A DNA stretch of 64,000 bases from Macrobrachium rosenbergii (GCF_040412425.1 NC_089749.1:33638313-33702312), one strand, 5' to 3'; positions 10,236 to 22,461 are shown, counted from the first letter of the stretch. Numbers and translations are program-made. The notes: generated from the sequence alone by a model not told the origin.

Positions 10236-13200
10236 GAACTTCACAGGAAAATTTGGGTCTGAACATTCACTGACTGAACATATATTACTCCTCACCCAGT
10301 TACTCCAGCTGACACTCTTTCTACCTTACTAACTTTTTCTTTTGTTTTTTACTGTTCATGAATGCCTCGTATAAGTTCAATAATTTCAAGAACTATGTGA
10401 AAGTGTCTGCCTTGTTCACTGGAAGCGAATTAGTAATTTTTATGCATTCTTCAGGGCCGAAATGGTAATATATGAATGGTTATGTATTTACCTTTAAAGC
10501 GACTGGACCTCATGAAATCGCTGAATACAATGTTCTGAGAATTTGGAATTATTATTATTCAAGTTTCCATTCAATATTTTACCTCATTTGAGCAGCATTC
10601 CGATGAAGGCCTGGGAGGAGATTGGCAACAGGCGTTCCAGAAGATTCAGAGTCTCTCTGGAGTGAGTGAGCTTCGCATGGAATCTGGAAGCCCCTGTCTG
10701 TGCAATCTTTGAAACAGAAAAGTCTTCCTTATGGCCATTGTGTGAAAAGGATGCACCTTTCTCTCTCTTGATTCAAGCATAAAAGAATCAACTGGCATTT
10801 TGATTTTATTACCGTGGCTCCTGGGAAGCTGTGATGCATACAAATCATTTGAAATCTAATTAATGAACTTTTGCGAATGTTTTGTATTTCATACATTTCT
10901 TTCCAATATGATTTTGTCTAAAAAAACTTCTATTCATCAGAATAGAAAATAACTGCTTATTCCTGTTTGCCTAAAATCAAATCCAGGTACAACACTTTCG
11001 TGCGCAACTGACGTTCAGGTTGTATCATACAATGTTGACCTACATAATAACTTCTCCGACCTCTGCAATAATACAACGTCAGGTTCAGTGGAAATTTGGG
11101 CTGGCATTTGGCTGTGTCTCTTACATCGTAAGGATCTTGTCCTGTGCATAAACAAACACTAGAATCAAAGGTTTAAAGGTCACCAGAGAGCTGCAGAAGC
11201 AGCAAGGGACAGGTCACTTCACCTGTGGACAACGTCCTAGACCAGTGGGTCCCAAATTGTGCCGTGTGACTGACTGAGGGTTCTGCAATATTTGGGGAAA
11301 ACTCAATGACTACTTCGGTATCCATACGCCCGTCACCACACACCATTTATACATAAATCTGATTTGCTTTGGCTATAGCCGAGAAAGTAGTTGCTAAGTA
11401 TATGCTTCAGCTGTCTCTACGAAGAATCTCGACTGGATTTCGATAGCTTTAGACTTGGCTGAGGAGGTTAGTTAACGATATTTCACGGCTAATGAACGTG
11501 ACGAATTATGATTACAGAAGGCAATGGGAAACGTAGAAAGGAGAGATCAGTTATGAGAGAAAGAAAGTAAAGATAAATACAAATTAATAGTGCACAGATG
11601 AAAATATAGATAAGTGTGTGAAACACAAGGTGAATGGTCTGGGGATAGCAATGCATCTCCATAGGACAATTCATCTGGTGTCGTAATGGTTTATTTATAT
11701 TGTCATCATCCATTGCAGATTCCTCACACAGAGTCAAATTTCGAAGAGCGAGGTGTCCTCCAGCCTTTCTTGGTGTGAACAGGTGAAGAGTATGCTCATT
11801 TGGCTGAAGGCCTCCTATCTGCTTCTTCCCTTTCTTTGCACTGTGTTTGTGCAGAAGCAGGCGATAATTCTGCCATGGCAACAATTAATCCAAGCAGCAG
11901 AACAGACTGTTATCTCGTGAGGACGATGTGTCCTTTGCCTCGTCAGCATTTAGAGCTGACATCAAGAGCTTGTGCTCCCAGCATCAACTGCAGGTCTCAC
12001 GCTCAAAAATGTGTGCGCAGTAAAGATACAAGTTTTAGAAAACATAAAAACGGCGTTTAGTCCAATCGTTCGTTCTGAAAACGTTGCAATTAAAACATTT
12101 ATGTTTGTATTACAACAGGTTGTGTTTATTTTATCAGACACTCTAGATGTCATGTGTTGCTGTAAAGGCGTTTTTGTTTTGTCATAGAGGAGGGAGTGAG
12201 GAAATGTTTTTGGTTTCAGAATTCGTAGATATATTAAGACCGACCTCAACTGAATACTATCCTATATTTGAAAACGACGCGAAGTATGAATGCATTTGCT
12301 CTGTGAAGAACAAAAACGAGCGCTTCTCCCATTTATAAACGGTTACATCCATTTGGCTTGAACAAGTGCAACAAAGCCATAAACACATTATGTGTTTACT
12401 TTAACATTTTGGATCTTTTAATGAAAAAAGTGTTTATAATAGAAAGGGAAAGCGTGTCTTAGAACTATAACAAACAAAAGCATTTTGTGTTTTACCAAAA
12501 GCATTTTTTTATTATTTACTGTGGTCCAATGCGCCTTGTTGGCTTACAACCGGTCGTATCAGTGTGCTCGTTACTCATAATAATTTAGTAAGCAACTGCT
12601 CTATCTGCTCTTACAATTACATTTTCACTGTCTTTTGTTTTACGTTGAATAAGAAAGCAGCATCAGAGAGAAAAAGACGGAGTCTTTGTCGCTTCAGTTA
12701 ATCCAGGGACAGTTTTGTCAAGGTGACACTGAATTTCCGGCAATTTCACTGACGCCAGGGTTTTCTGATGAGGGTGCCTGGGGGTTGGGGGGTTGGACTT
12801 CTGAAAGGCCTGCCAGAAAACGTGAGGAACAACTGTCCAAGAGACTGAACGTGCGTGTGGATGAAAGTCGTGACACGCTCTAGGAGTCTTCTGTTCTGTA
12901 GGCATACAGATTTTTCACGAGGCCCAAGCTACGTGGTCTGTTTATCTCCTTCCCATTCACTACCTGGCTTCAGGTCTTGGTGTGGATCGTCCGGAAACTC
13001 AGCCATTTTTCCCCCGTTTTCCTTTTCATGTCGAGAGGTTCCTTTGCAGAAGCTTTGAGATCAGACCTCTCCATTTACCACTCCTGAACCAGTTCACATG
13101 CAGGGTTGTTTCTCTCACAATTCTAACTGGCATTTGTGCAGCTACAAGCCATTGAAGAAGAAATAATAATGAAGATGATGTGGGTCCTGAGTATTAGTTA

Positions 13201-13472
13201 GGAGGAGATGAAACGCTATTTCGAAATTAGTTGAGAAATTCCTCGTCCTCTGAAGGAAACAAATCACGTGTTATCAAACACTGATTCTTCACTCAGAAAA
13301 TCATGGAAATATCGTATGGCTGTCGACAGATTCTATTAAAAGTTAATTTAACAAATAGGTACGCATGCAGAGTTCTAAATATCTGTATAATTATAGATTT
13401 AAAATGTTTACTGCTGTTTGGTTGCCCTATCGATACAATAATCTAATGATAAAATTGAATTATATATATAAT

Positions 13473-13488
<16 letters not shown>
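10236..13488. other. Left-arm sequence without recognised gene
   Basis: About 3.2 kb of non-repetitive DNA. Open frames are 60-130 codons, not shared in sequence with the mirror copy and without recognisable domains. Near 11241 the stretch CAGTGGGTCCCAAATTGTG resembles the outer end of hAT-type elements, but no partner end is seen. I call no gene. Confidence 0.45.

Positions 13489-13544
<56 letters not shown>
13489..13544. repeat. (TA)n microsatellite
   Basis: TA tract of about 56 bp, preceded by TATATAATTATATATAATA. Mirror tract at 27005-27065. Confidence 0.95.
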
Positions 13545-13546
<2 letters not shown>

Positions 13547-14064
13547 AGTATCTTGATACAATTTTATAGTAGTTACATTGAGGATAGCAGATGTTATAAG
13601 AAATGTATCTGTCCATTCAACAATAAATTACATGAACTCCTGAATGTGATGTTTAGAATTAATCAGCCATTTTTGCTATGCAATGATGATAATTCTGTTG
13701 ATAACTGATTTGTTCCCATAATTAGCATGGCAGGATAATCCCTGGCATGCCATGCAGCTGCTCCTCCGTCTTCTGCAAGTGTGGGGAAATTCGTCAGTCG
13801 TTGCAGACCTATTTCGGCCTTTCACTGTGCTTTCTTCTCCTCCGACTGCGCTTTGCAAACGTCCTGAAAGTGACGCTGATTTTGATTTTCAAATAAGCAT
13901 AAGGAAAATACAAATATCTTTTTATTTAGTTTTAGTCAAATATAAATATAATTCTTGTTAAGCGTCAGATCCGAGTATTCGCACGGAGATCCCTGTAAAA
14001 TATTATCTAATATTCCGTAACGAGACCATATTCGTCATTTGGTATTTTCTTAATATAAAGTTAA

Positions 14065-14113
<49 letters not shown>

Positions 14114-15360
14114 TCATGAACTTTTATGATTACATTTTTACAAAGTCAAATTACATCAAGCATGAAGTTATATCCTAAGGATTTCATTGTTAGAGAGACG
14201 TTTACTAAAATCAGTATTCCCAGGCATCATTATTAATGTGTGTGAGTACGAGAAGTGATGAAGAGGAATTGTGCTTATTACAAATCATAACTGTCAGGAA
14301 GATGTGACTTTATGGGTCCAGTATATATGAATGACCAAGGTTCTGTACCTTTGGGAATTTTAGGTTAATCGTCCTCCTCCTCCTCTCATTGAATGGAACT
14401 GCATTCCTCGTTTCCCTATGATGAATTTCCATAGAAATATGTCCGTCTGAACACTGATCAGATTTGAATGAGATACTCTCCTTGTAGTGAGTCCTACATC
14501 TTCCGCCTCCTCTTCCCTCCCCCTCCCCTCCCCTCTCCCCCCCCCCAATTCAATCCCTCCCTCAACGCCCCCCTCTTTGGCAGAAATTGTGAGAAATTCC
14601 TTGATGGGAAGGCCTCATAGGTTGGGGAGGGGGGTTACCAAGCGATCGCCTGAAGCTACGGCATTTTGATCAGAAACCTCTCCCTTATTGCAGAGGAAAC
14701 AACTGGCTCTCCTTTGAAATATGAAACGGTGGTTTTCTAGAGTGTCTAGATAGTGTTTATAGGGGCTGAACACTGAAAGGATTCCGCAGCAAGCCACTGG
14801 AAAAACCGCCCATTCCCAGGCAACGCAGACACTTACAGGAAATATATGTGAAACATTTCTAGTCTTTGTGGTTGTACTTCGCAGCAGCAACCAGGTATCT
14901 CTGTGATCTCCTGTTGGCGAAAGACCTTGCTCTGTCAGCATCTCCGAACTGAGTCAAGTCATGACCAGTCCACCATTTCGCGACATTGCAAGACACGCAC
15001 GTCGATCACAACTTACGTCATGTCATGACATTGAAGACATCGCGTAAAAGTTAAAATCAATTTGACGAAACTGTGAGATATAAAAAAAAACAAATTGGCA
15101 AATTCTTTGAAATATCTGACGAAAATGTCTTGGTCTGTTGCCGCCTTGTCCTCGAGCTCTTGAGTCAAATAACAATCATAAGGCTTCGTTCAACTGAAAA
15201 CTGTCACATTGTGAAGTTGATGCGAATTGTCAGTGAAAATGGAGCTTCAACATGACTCGATGGTTTACTTATGCACAGTCACATGTGACCTTTCCTTTCT
15301 CCTCCTGGACTTAATATTAGCGTAGTATTGATTTTTAGTTTTCTGTAAAAGAAAGCCTTT
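13545..15360. other. Left-arm sequence with (GA)n and C-rich tracts, no gene seen
   Basis: Contains a (GA)n tract at 14068-14114 whose mirror is the (CT)n at 26495-26535, and a C-rich run at about 14516-14548. The open frames here (up to 108 codons, 14615-14941 minus) show no recognisable domain. The part at 15000-15250 is about 85% like the mirror copy at 25520-25770. Confidence 0.5.
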
Positions 15361-15407
15361 CGTCCGCACTTTTCCTGTCCGCCCTCAGATCTTAAAAAAC
15401 TACTGCT

Positions 15408-15493
15408 GAGGAGGCTAGAGGGCTGCAAATTGGCATGTTGATCATCCACCCTCCAATCATCAAACATACCAAATTGCAGCCCTCTAGCCTCCT
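15408..15493. repeat. Hairpin-type dispersed repeat (long self-complementary)
   Basis: GAGGAGGCTAGAGGGCTGCA at the left is the complement of TGCAGCCCTCTAGCCTCCTC at the right. Pairing extends inward through AATTGGCATGTTGATCAT, giving a stem of about 37 bp around a loop of about 12 bases. The copy is preceded by CCGCACTTTTCCTGTCCGCC and followed by a GGTTAAGGTTAGCCATGG tail. I recall this family as abundant in decapod genomes (memory, not checked). Degraded mirror copy near 25375-25432. Confidence 0.8.
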
Positions 15494-15819
15494 CTGTTAT
15501 TTTTTTTTTATTTAAGGTTAAGGTTAGCCATGGATCGTGCGTCTGGCAGCGCTTTCCGGAGGCGTCGCCGACGCACCTTCACTCGACTGCATCTGGGGAG
15601 CAACTGAGCGCTGCCTGGTCGTAGCTGAGAGTTTCATACAGCATTATACGCTGTACAGAAACTCGATTGCGCCGAAGAAGCTGGGACATTTTTACTGTTC
15701 TTCTTCGACATTTTCCTCTGACGATTGGACTACTTGATGCTCTCCTGGACTCTTCTTCTTCAGTGAAGGATCTCCTTCTTCTTGCGTCTCCCAGCACATA
15801 CTGCAGATTCCAGTGCAGG

Positions 15820-15910
15820 ATGCTGGAGTTGACTCGCTGCCTCTTTTTGTTGGTCTTGGGACAAATTACTCTCAACTCAATTGCAGTTCGTGCGGATGTT
15901 GTGCTCCACA
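15820..15910 (+). CDS. Possible first exon with signal peptide (weak)
   Basis: ATG at 15820 opens 30 codons: MLELTR, a hydrophobic core CLFLLVLG, then ITLNSIAVRA and DVVLH. This has the layout of a secretory signal peptide with an A-x-A-like end (V-R-A before D). Right after, at 15911, is GTGAGT, a good splice donor in phase 1. No downstream exon can be recognised. The mirror copy near 24950-25080 does not keep the frame. A chance match is the likelier explanation, and the call needs transcript support. Confidence 0.13.
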
Positions 15911-16507
15911 GTGAGTAAGGTCATCGACAGCGTTCAAAGATAGAAGTCCAATACCTATTTTTGTATCAATATTCCAAGCAACACCAAGAAAGTCACCTGC
16001 AGCAACTTCCCCCGAGACAAAAAGCAACAAGCTCAGCAACACAAGCAACAATACCTGCAGCAATGTCACAGGAAATTGGAGGAACAACCATGTCACTGTA
16101 AAGTTCGCCCAAAGGTTAAGCAAGATGTCATACTAACACTGATGCCTGGACTTAGAAAGGAAAACCAAATGGATGAAAATATTTTAAAGAATTATTGGAC
16201 TATAAGAAACCCCAAAAAATGAAATGGCCTCCTACTGGGACCAATAATGACCAGCTGATTAATTATACACACAAGACGAACATTGCAAAATGCGAAAATC
16301 TGACTGGAGAGTCAATGTTCACTCCTTTATACTGTTACAATGCCCAGAAAAATATGTCTATGCAAGAGATGCACCAGGAAGGCCTGCTTTACAGACAGAA
16401 GAGCAAAGATAAATCTGCGCAAGGTTGTAGAATCTTCTGAGGAATGCATATAGAAACAGTTTACTAATCAGGAAGGCATTTCGTTGTCCCCATTTAGAGA
16501 AGCTCGG

Positions 16508-16550
<43 letters not shown>

Positions 16551-18361
16551 TGAAGGTAGGGAGGGAATGAGGGGAGAGAGGGAGTGAGAGAGGGATGTCG
16601 TAGAGAGCCAGAAGATTTTGGGATAGTGTCCAGTATAAACAGAACCATTCGTGAAAGCTAATTGGCCTTCTCGATGCTTCAGTAGCGCTCTGGCGCTTTT
16701 ATCTGCATCGTGGATTTGACAGACAGCTCGTGAGGAGGACTGCAGGTGGAATGACGGAGTCTGAGGTGCTGGAAAAGTGCGGCGGCATCTCGCCTGGATC
16801 TGAGACCTTTGCTTTCACGAAGGGACGGACGGCGACTCTTCATTCCTGGCCTGCGATCACTGAGGCCTCGGCGCTGACTCAGCCAGCATCTTTCGTCCTC
16901 AGTACACAGCAACCTCAGGGACTGTTTCATTGGTCTCTGTGATGTTAGCTGGTCCGCTGGTATGGTCTCTGTGGCGTCGTGACATACCCAGCTCCAGATG
17001 TCGCGATTCGCGCCTCACCAGGAGCGATGAAAAAATCACTGGCTCTGTATCATGATCTGTTGCTGCCGCAGTGTGAGGTCTGCAGTGGGAGGCTGAAACC
17101 AACATTCTTTGGAAGCTAGAATTTCAAGTCAATGGCCTTTAGTGTGCTTGTTCTATGTGAACAGGCTTCATCTGCTGAAATGGCGATAATAATAGTTTTA
17201 ATATTCCATTCATTTGAAGTTCCGAATGTTCCCATGAGTGATATCAGGATATTAAATGTACACTCAACATTAAAGCAGCCAGTCACGGAATGCACCTACC
17301 GTTGTGGGGCCAGACATGAAATTGTACTGCTCTTCTTTTCGCTAGGTTGCCCCCGACCTATGCTGCGGGCCTCTACGTGGGCTGCAGGTTCATGCAATAA
17401 TGATGCGTTAAACACCACTATTTTACTTACATGCTGTCAACTGGAACCCATGGGCCTCTCAAACTACCTCCAGTCACTGCCTGCAGCCTGTTTTGACTGG
17501 CAAAAAACCGGTCGTCGTACACACACACAACTCCTTCCATGATCCTTGGCGAAGAGAACACGTCAATGAAATTGTAGCCTTAGCCACGATCACACCGCAG
17601 TGCCTTAGACACTCAGTTGTGCCTTGACACCTCTCCGTTTGGACACTTGGCCACCACGTCTGCTCCTACGTGTGAGAATATGGAAATGCAACAGAGAAGA
17701 AAAAATGATCCTCTGCTCACCTGAAACACCGACGACGCAATGAGGCCTTTCCAGGAAATCTTCTTCAGAGAGGGGAGGCCGTTCAGTCAGGCTCTCGCCT
17801 CCTCTCCACGACACCCACTCGTACTCGCTCACTCACTCTCTCCTCTCTCTCCCTCTCTCCACTCCTTGCTCTCCCTCTCTCATTCTCATTCACTGACTCT
17901 CTCACTCCCACTCCTCCTCTCTCCTCCTGACATACTATAGCGGCAAACCGACCTGCAGTGCGGTTTTCTCTCAGTGCTGTTCGGACATCAGAGTAGGATG
18001 GATGTGGCAAATTTCATTAAAATTGCAACTTTGTGAGCTGTTGATAGCGAGCTGAGGGAATTATATTAAAAAACAGTTAAATACAGTTTTGCTTTTAGCG
18101 ATAAAATATTGCAATAGATGGTGCTGCGTGGTGTATAACAATTATCTTGTTAGTTTAAAGCCACTTCTACCCGTATTAGTGAAATTGGCATTAATAATGA
18201 AGCAATGAAAATATAGAAATAATAGAAGTAATACATGGAGATTTTCAGCATACTTACGTGTAGAAATATATATACCAGAAAGATAAATGTTTTCCCGCCG
18301 CCGCGCCTCAAGCGCAGTATGTCAGTAGCCATAAGCTTAACTTGTGTTGACTCTGAAAACT
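15911..18361. other. Left-arm sequence without recognised gene
   Basis: Non-coding as far as I can tell. A (GA)n tract lies at 16510-16549. Open frames of 60-136 codons (the longest at 17132-17542, plus) show no known domain and are not preserved in the mirror copy at 22870-24830. The segment 17800-17935 is pyrimidine-rich and pairs with the purine-rich segment near 23190-23280. Confidence 0.45.
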
Positions 18362-18440
18362 GCGACCGCGCGCGGTCGCGGCGATATTTTCCGCCAACAT
18401 GTGCGGCGAAAAGCTGGTTAGCTGCAACCGCGACCGCGCG
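18362..18440. repeat. CpG-rich palindromic island
   Basis: GCGACCGCGCGCGGTCGC (18362-18379) is a perfect 18-bp palindrome. About 52 bp on, CCGCGACCGCGCGCGGCG is a near copy. The surrounding text (AGTATGTC at 18318 and 18538) recurs in complement in the mirror arm near 22683. The whole could be a small CpG-rich foldback element. Confidence 0.6.
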
Positions 18441-18779
18441 CGGCGTCGGTTTCTCTAGTATGTCGGGTCCATAGGATAACGCACATGCTGGCGGGATTTT
18501 TTTTCATATGCGCCATGCGTGGCAGTTTGCCGCTTGTAGTATGTCCTTACGCACGCCAGAGACCAGCACTTTCGGTTACCTGTCAGCTCAGTACGCGACC
18601 AGGGCTGTGAACTTCTTTGACAGCTGGACTTGCCTTTATGAAAGCCAGATTATTTTTATAATATATATGAACGAATAAAATGAACCCCACCCCTCTAAAA
18701 AAGACCATAGATTGTCCAAAACAAGGTTCCAATTTTGACAAGGCGGAAAGCGTCCTTTGAAATTCTCTGAGATTTAAAC

Positions 18780-18783
<4 letters not shown>

Positions 18784-18843
<60 letters not shown>

Positions 18844-18863
18844 TTTACTAGAAATATAAGCTA

Positions 18864-18908
<45 letters not shown>
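18784..18908. repeat. Two (GA)n microsatellites
   Basis: (GA)n at 18784-18840 and 18866-18908, separated by about 25 bp. Mirror tracts at 22425-22490 are shorter and interrupted. Confidence 0.95.
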
Positions 18909-18910
<2 letters not shown>

Positions 18911-19199
18911 AAATCCCAGTGCAATCCGGGATTTTTCCCTCGAAATCCCCGGCTACTGAAATGAAAGGTTGGCGAACAGAAACGGACGTCGTCCAAGAAG
19001 AATAAAGGTCGGTTAATGGATAAAAGAGGCAGAAGCGGAAACCAAATCAAAGGGCGGAAGAGACGGGAGAAAAAGTAATTAAATATGATCCTAATGTCTC
19101 CCAATTATGTATGCGTGGGTATTGATACTGGCATTTCATTGTGCTCCATATGTGTCCATCCTCTCGTTCGTGCCTTTGCTCCTATTAGCACAGTTGCAC

Positions 19200-19336
<137 letters not shown>

Positions 19337-19599
19337 ACAACAAGTCACCAAACTGCGTGACAAATATATACGTAGACAACCACATGAAGGTAGAGACTTA
19401 AAGACCAGGTGCCAAGCGCTTCGTGTATTACGTACACTTCTTCGAAGTACAAAGTTAAATAAATATATAGAGACATAAACAAAGCTACAAAACAAAGATC
19501 AAAGCCACCAACAAGCAAAACATCATTACTGTACATGAGCAGTTGTTTACAAATAAGAATTATTGTCATACGAAATAAGTAAGAATACTTTAAAAATGC

Positions 19600-20400
19600 T
19601 TAAGAACTCAAACTGCAGTTAGAACAAACAATCGCTAAAAGGTGACGTTGTACTTTCCTACATTTATATGAACAAGGTAACTATCTGTTTAAAAGACCGA
19701 ACTAATATTCATAAAGTTGATTGTCAAAATGCTTAATAAAGGAAGATTCAATTATATTTCTCTTAACAATGTGGTTACAAAAAATTATCTCAGATAAATT
19801 TTTCCAGTCTATACAATGGTTAAAATCATTCATATGTACGAATAAAGCACTTGTCAACTGGCCTGTTCGAACTGCGTAACGATGCTGTTTTAGACGGTAA
19901 TCTAGTTCTTTACCAGTTTGACCTAGGTATTTATTACTACACCCAGCACAAGGAATCGTGTAAATACAGCCATTATTTTGTTTTGGGGAGCTACGAACAA
20001 TGATATTCTGAAGTGTCCCTGAATTCTTGTAAACAACATTTATCTTGAAAATTAATTTTTAGTAATTTTAGATCAAATAAAATTTACGCCCTATATGGAA
20101 GTGTCAAAATATTTTTTTTTCTCACAAGGCTCCCTATTGTTATTGGAATAAAAAATGTTTCTAGCTATCTGTAAAGATTTGTCGATTAAAAACTTTGGGT
20201 ATTTTAACATCATTCCTACGTCATAAATTTTACAAAATTCCGAGTCTAAGAATTCCGGGCTGCATATCGCCAGTGCCCGCCAAAACATGCTACAAAAAGC
20301 CAGAGTTTTACATTAACCTGGTGATCTGAATTAATAGTGGACATGAACAGACGTTGGTAGCAGCCTATATATGGAGTTTTGAAGTAAAAATGTGCCTCTT
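19600..20400 (-). pseudogene. Penelope-like retroelement relic, RT C-terminus + GIY-YIG endonuclease
   Basis: Read on the minus strand, the translation starts with RKPTNVCS (RT thumb), then RALAICSPEF and KIYDVGMMLKYPKFLID, a region typical of Penelope-like reverse transcriptases. It continues into GCIYTIPCAGCSNKYLGQTG, a clear GIY-YIG endonuclease signature with the paired Cys residues of this class, and DYRLKQHRYAVRTG. Frames are interrupted by stops and shifts, and the part before the RT thumb is missing on this strand. The missing kind of sequence appears on the opposite strand at 20430-20665, so the element was folded back here. Fragment of a roughly 2.5-3 kb element; not functional. Confidence 0.85.
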
Positions 20401-20429
20401 TCTATTTGCCTAAAGGGTTCTTTGGTTTC

Positions 20430-20665
20430 GTCACGTTGATGACATATTCTGTGTTTGGCCCATGTGCGAAAAATTTGGTTTAGTTTTTGGACAAGGTAAA
20501 TCATTTGGTACCTTCTACTAAATTCACCGTTGAAGAGGAAAATAATTGTTCATTACCGTTTTTAGATGTTTTTGGTTCATAGAAGGGATAGAAGCTTTGT
20601 GTTTGATGTTAACAGGAAACCTACCAACGTCTGTTCTTATGTCCACTATTATTCAGGTTATAAGC
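20430..20665 (+). pseudogene. Penelope-like RT fragment (VDDIF motif), opposite strand
   Basis: The plus-strand translation, with one or two frame changes, gives VDDIFCVWP, the RT catalytic YVDD box (first Tyr position lost). It continues through FLDKVNHLVPSTKFTVEEE and SLPFLDV to NRKPTNVCSYVHYYS, the palm-to-thumb part of a Penelope-like RT. TACCAACGTCTGTTC at 20615 occurs inverted near 20350, so this and the preceding relic overlap by a few dozen bases in opposite orientation. Lies just left of the palindrome centre. Confidence 0.75.
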
Positions 20666-20683
20666 GGTGTTAATAGCCAGTTC

Positions 20684-20708
20684 AGCCGTCTGCAGCAGAG
20701 ACGGCCAT
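20684..20708. repeat. Inner end of left palindrome arm, itself a hairpin
   Basis: AGCCGTCTGCAGCAGAGACGGCCAT is the exact complement of 20758-20782. Within it, GCCGTCT and AGACGGC (20685-20705) pair around GCAGCAG. Both arm ends can therefore form small hairpins on their own as well as pair with each other. Confidence 0.95.
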
Positions 20709-20757
20709 GAAGTTGGGTGATCCTCAATTGGAATATCAAGATATTGATCATGCGATT
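20709..20757. other. 49-bp spacer at centre of giant palindrome
   Basis: A non-palindromic 49-bp spacer between the two arms, AT-rich, starting GAAGTTGGGTGATC. It does not resemble the common 45-bp hairpin sequencing adapter as I know it, so a simple unremoved adapter is not supported. Confidence 0.9.
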
Positions 20758-21079
20758 ATGGCCGTCTCTGCTGCAGACGGCTATTGAACTATTAACTACC
20801 GCGCAACTTCTGAACAATAGTGGACATAAGGCTGAACGTTAATGGGCCTCTGATAACATCCAAACACAAAGCTTCTATCCTTCTATGAACCAAAAAACAT
20901 CTAAAACGGTAATGTTTATTTCAACAGGCGAGCTAATGAAATTGCCAAATGATGTTGCTGCTTGTCCAAGCCTGTTCAACATGAAACAAGCTACAAATAT
21001 GTAAATCAGCGTATCGAAACAAGAGACATGGTGCTTTGAGCAATGTTTTACTTCAAAAGCGGTTGCTTTACCACGTCTT

Positions 21080-21560
21080 GTTCTTGCTGTCACTATTACT
21101 CAGATCTAATATCAAAACTCGGTTTTGTGGCATGTTTAAGGGCATTAGCTATGCGGCCAAATAGACTCGGAATTTGTAAGAATTTGACGTGAATGTTAAA
21201 TACCCAAGTTAATCGACAAATCTTTACGAAGCTGAAAGCATTTTTATTCAATGGCAATAGGGGAGCCTTTGAGAAAATATTTGTTTGCTTCCATATAGCG
21301 TAGTCTTTTGTTTCATTCAAAAAGTACTAAAAGTCAATTTTCAGATAATGTTGTTTGAAATTCGAGGACACTTCGAAGTATCATTGATCGCTCTTCCCAA
21401 ACAGGTATTATTTTTAATATTTACACGTTCCTGTGCTGAGAATAATGTAATACTAGGTGGCTCAAAAGAAACAGATACCGTCTAAAACTGGCGTCGTCGT
21501 TCAATGAAACCGTTCTTGAAGTGGCACATTCGTACACGGCACCATTATGGAAAGGCCAGC
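21080..21560 (+). pseudogene. Mirror copy of the Penelope-like relic
   Basis: The plus-strand translation keeps scattered landmarks of the left-arm relic: CHYYSDLISKLGFVACLRA, then NTQVNRQIF and FLFNGNRGAFEK (RT C-terminal region). It ends near GGSKETDTV, where the left arm has LGQTGKELDYRL. Divergence from the left arm is strong, and the endonuclease cysteines are lost. Confidence 0.6.
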
Positions 21561-21961
21561 TCTGGGCTTATAATTTTGTAACCGCGTGACAGAAAACTAT
21601 GAACCAGGCGTCTTTGCTGATAACATTTTGACTGTCAACGAATATTGGTTCGTCTTTAAATCGAATGAACCACGCTTGTTCATAAAATTGTGAGAAGCTA
21701 ATGTCACCCAACAATAGCTGTTCTAACTGAGTTTCAGTTCTGTATTTTTAAAAGTATTTTTATTTGTATAATATTTATTGTTTCTTCAAGCTAATGTTAC
21801 ATTATAATGATGTTTGCTGTTGTAACTTTGTTGTTTATCGAGACTGTTTATGTCTCTATTTATTTGCTGTACCCCAATAACAATACACAAGCTAATGTTG
21901 GATTTGCCTTTCATGTGATTTGTCTACGTATATATTGTCACGTGCAATGACTTATTTACTT

Positions 21962-21963
<2 letters not shown>

Positions 21964-22039
<76 letters not shown>

Positions 22040-22090
22040 TAACATATATATATATATATATATATATATTTGTGTGTTTATGTGTGTGTA
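21964..22090. repeat. (TA)n-(TG)n compound microsatellite
   Basis: Mirror of 19200-19334. Confidence 0.95.
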
Positions 22091-22379
22091 ATGAATACTA
22101 ATAAGGCTCAAAAACACAGGCTGGAAGAGATGAACACATATGAAACACAATAATGCCGTATCCAACCACGCATATGAGCCAGGAAGTTTGATAGGATATG
22201 TTTAATTACTTTTTCTCCGTCTCTGCGGTTTCCTTTCTGCCTCTTTATCCATTAACCGACCTTTATTCTTGGACGACGTCATTCTGTTCGCCAACCTTAC
22301 CATTTCGGTAGCCGAGATTTCGAGGAAAAATCCCAGTTGCTGCTGAATTTATTCTACTCTTCTCTACTACTATATATAC

Positions 22380-22426
22380 TCTCTCTCTATATATATATAC
22401 TCTCATCTTGCTATTTCTCGTAAAAA

Positions 22427-22461
<35 letters not shown>

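Noticed and set aside
15872..16123. 83-codon minus-strand frame with a hydrophobic Leu-rich stretch
   Set aside because: The Leu run is the complement of a CAGCAA-type repeat. Not conserved in the mirror arm.
18583..19104. 173-codon minus-strand frame
   Set aside because: Carried by two (GA)n tracts read as SLSLSL. No other support.
20709..20757. Spacer as a leftover sequencing hairpin adapter
   Set aside because: Its sequence does not resemble the common 45-bp hairpin adapter as I know it. A fold-back artefact without adapter remains possible and is noted in the findings.
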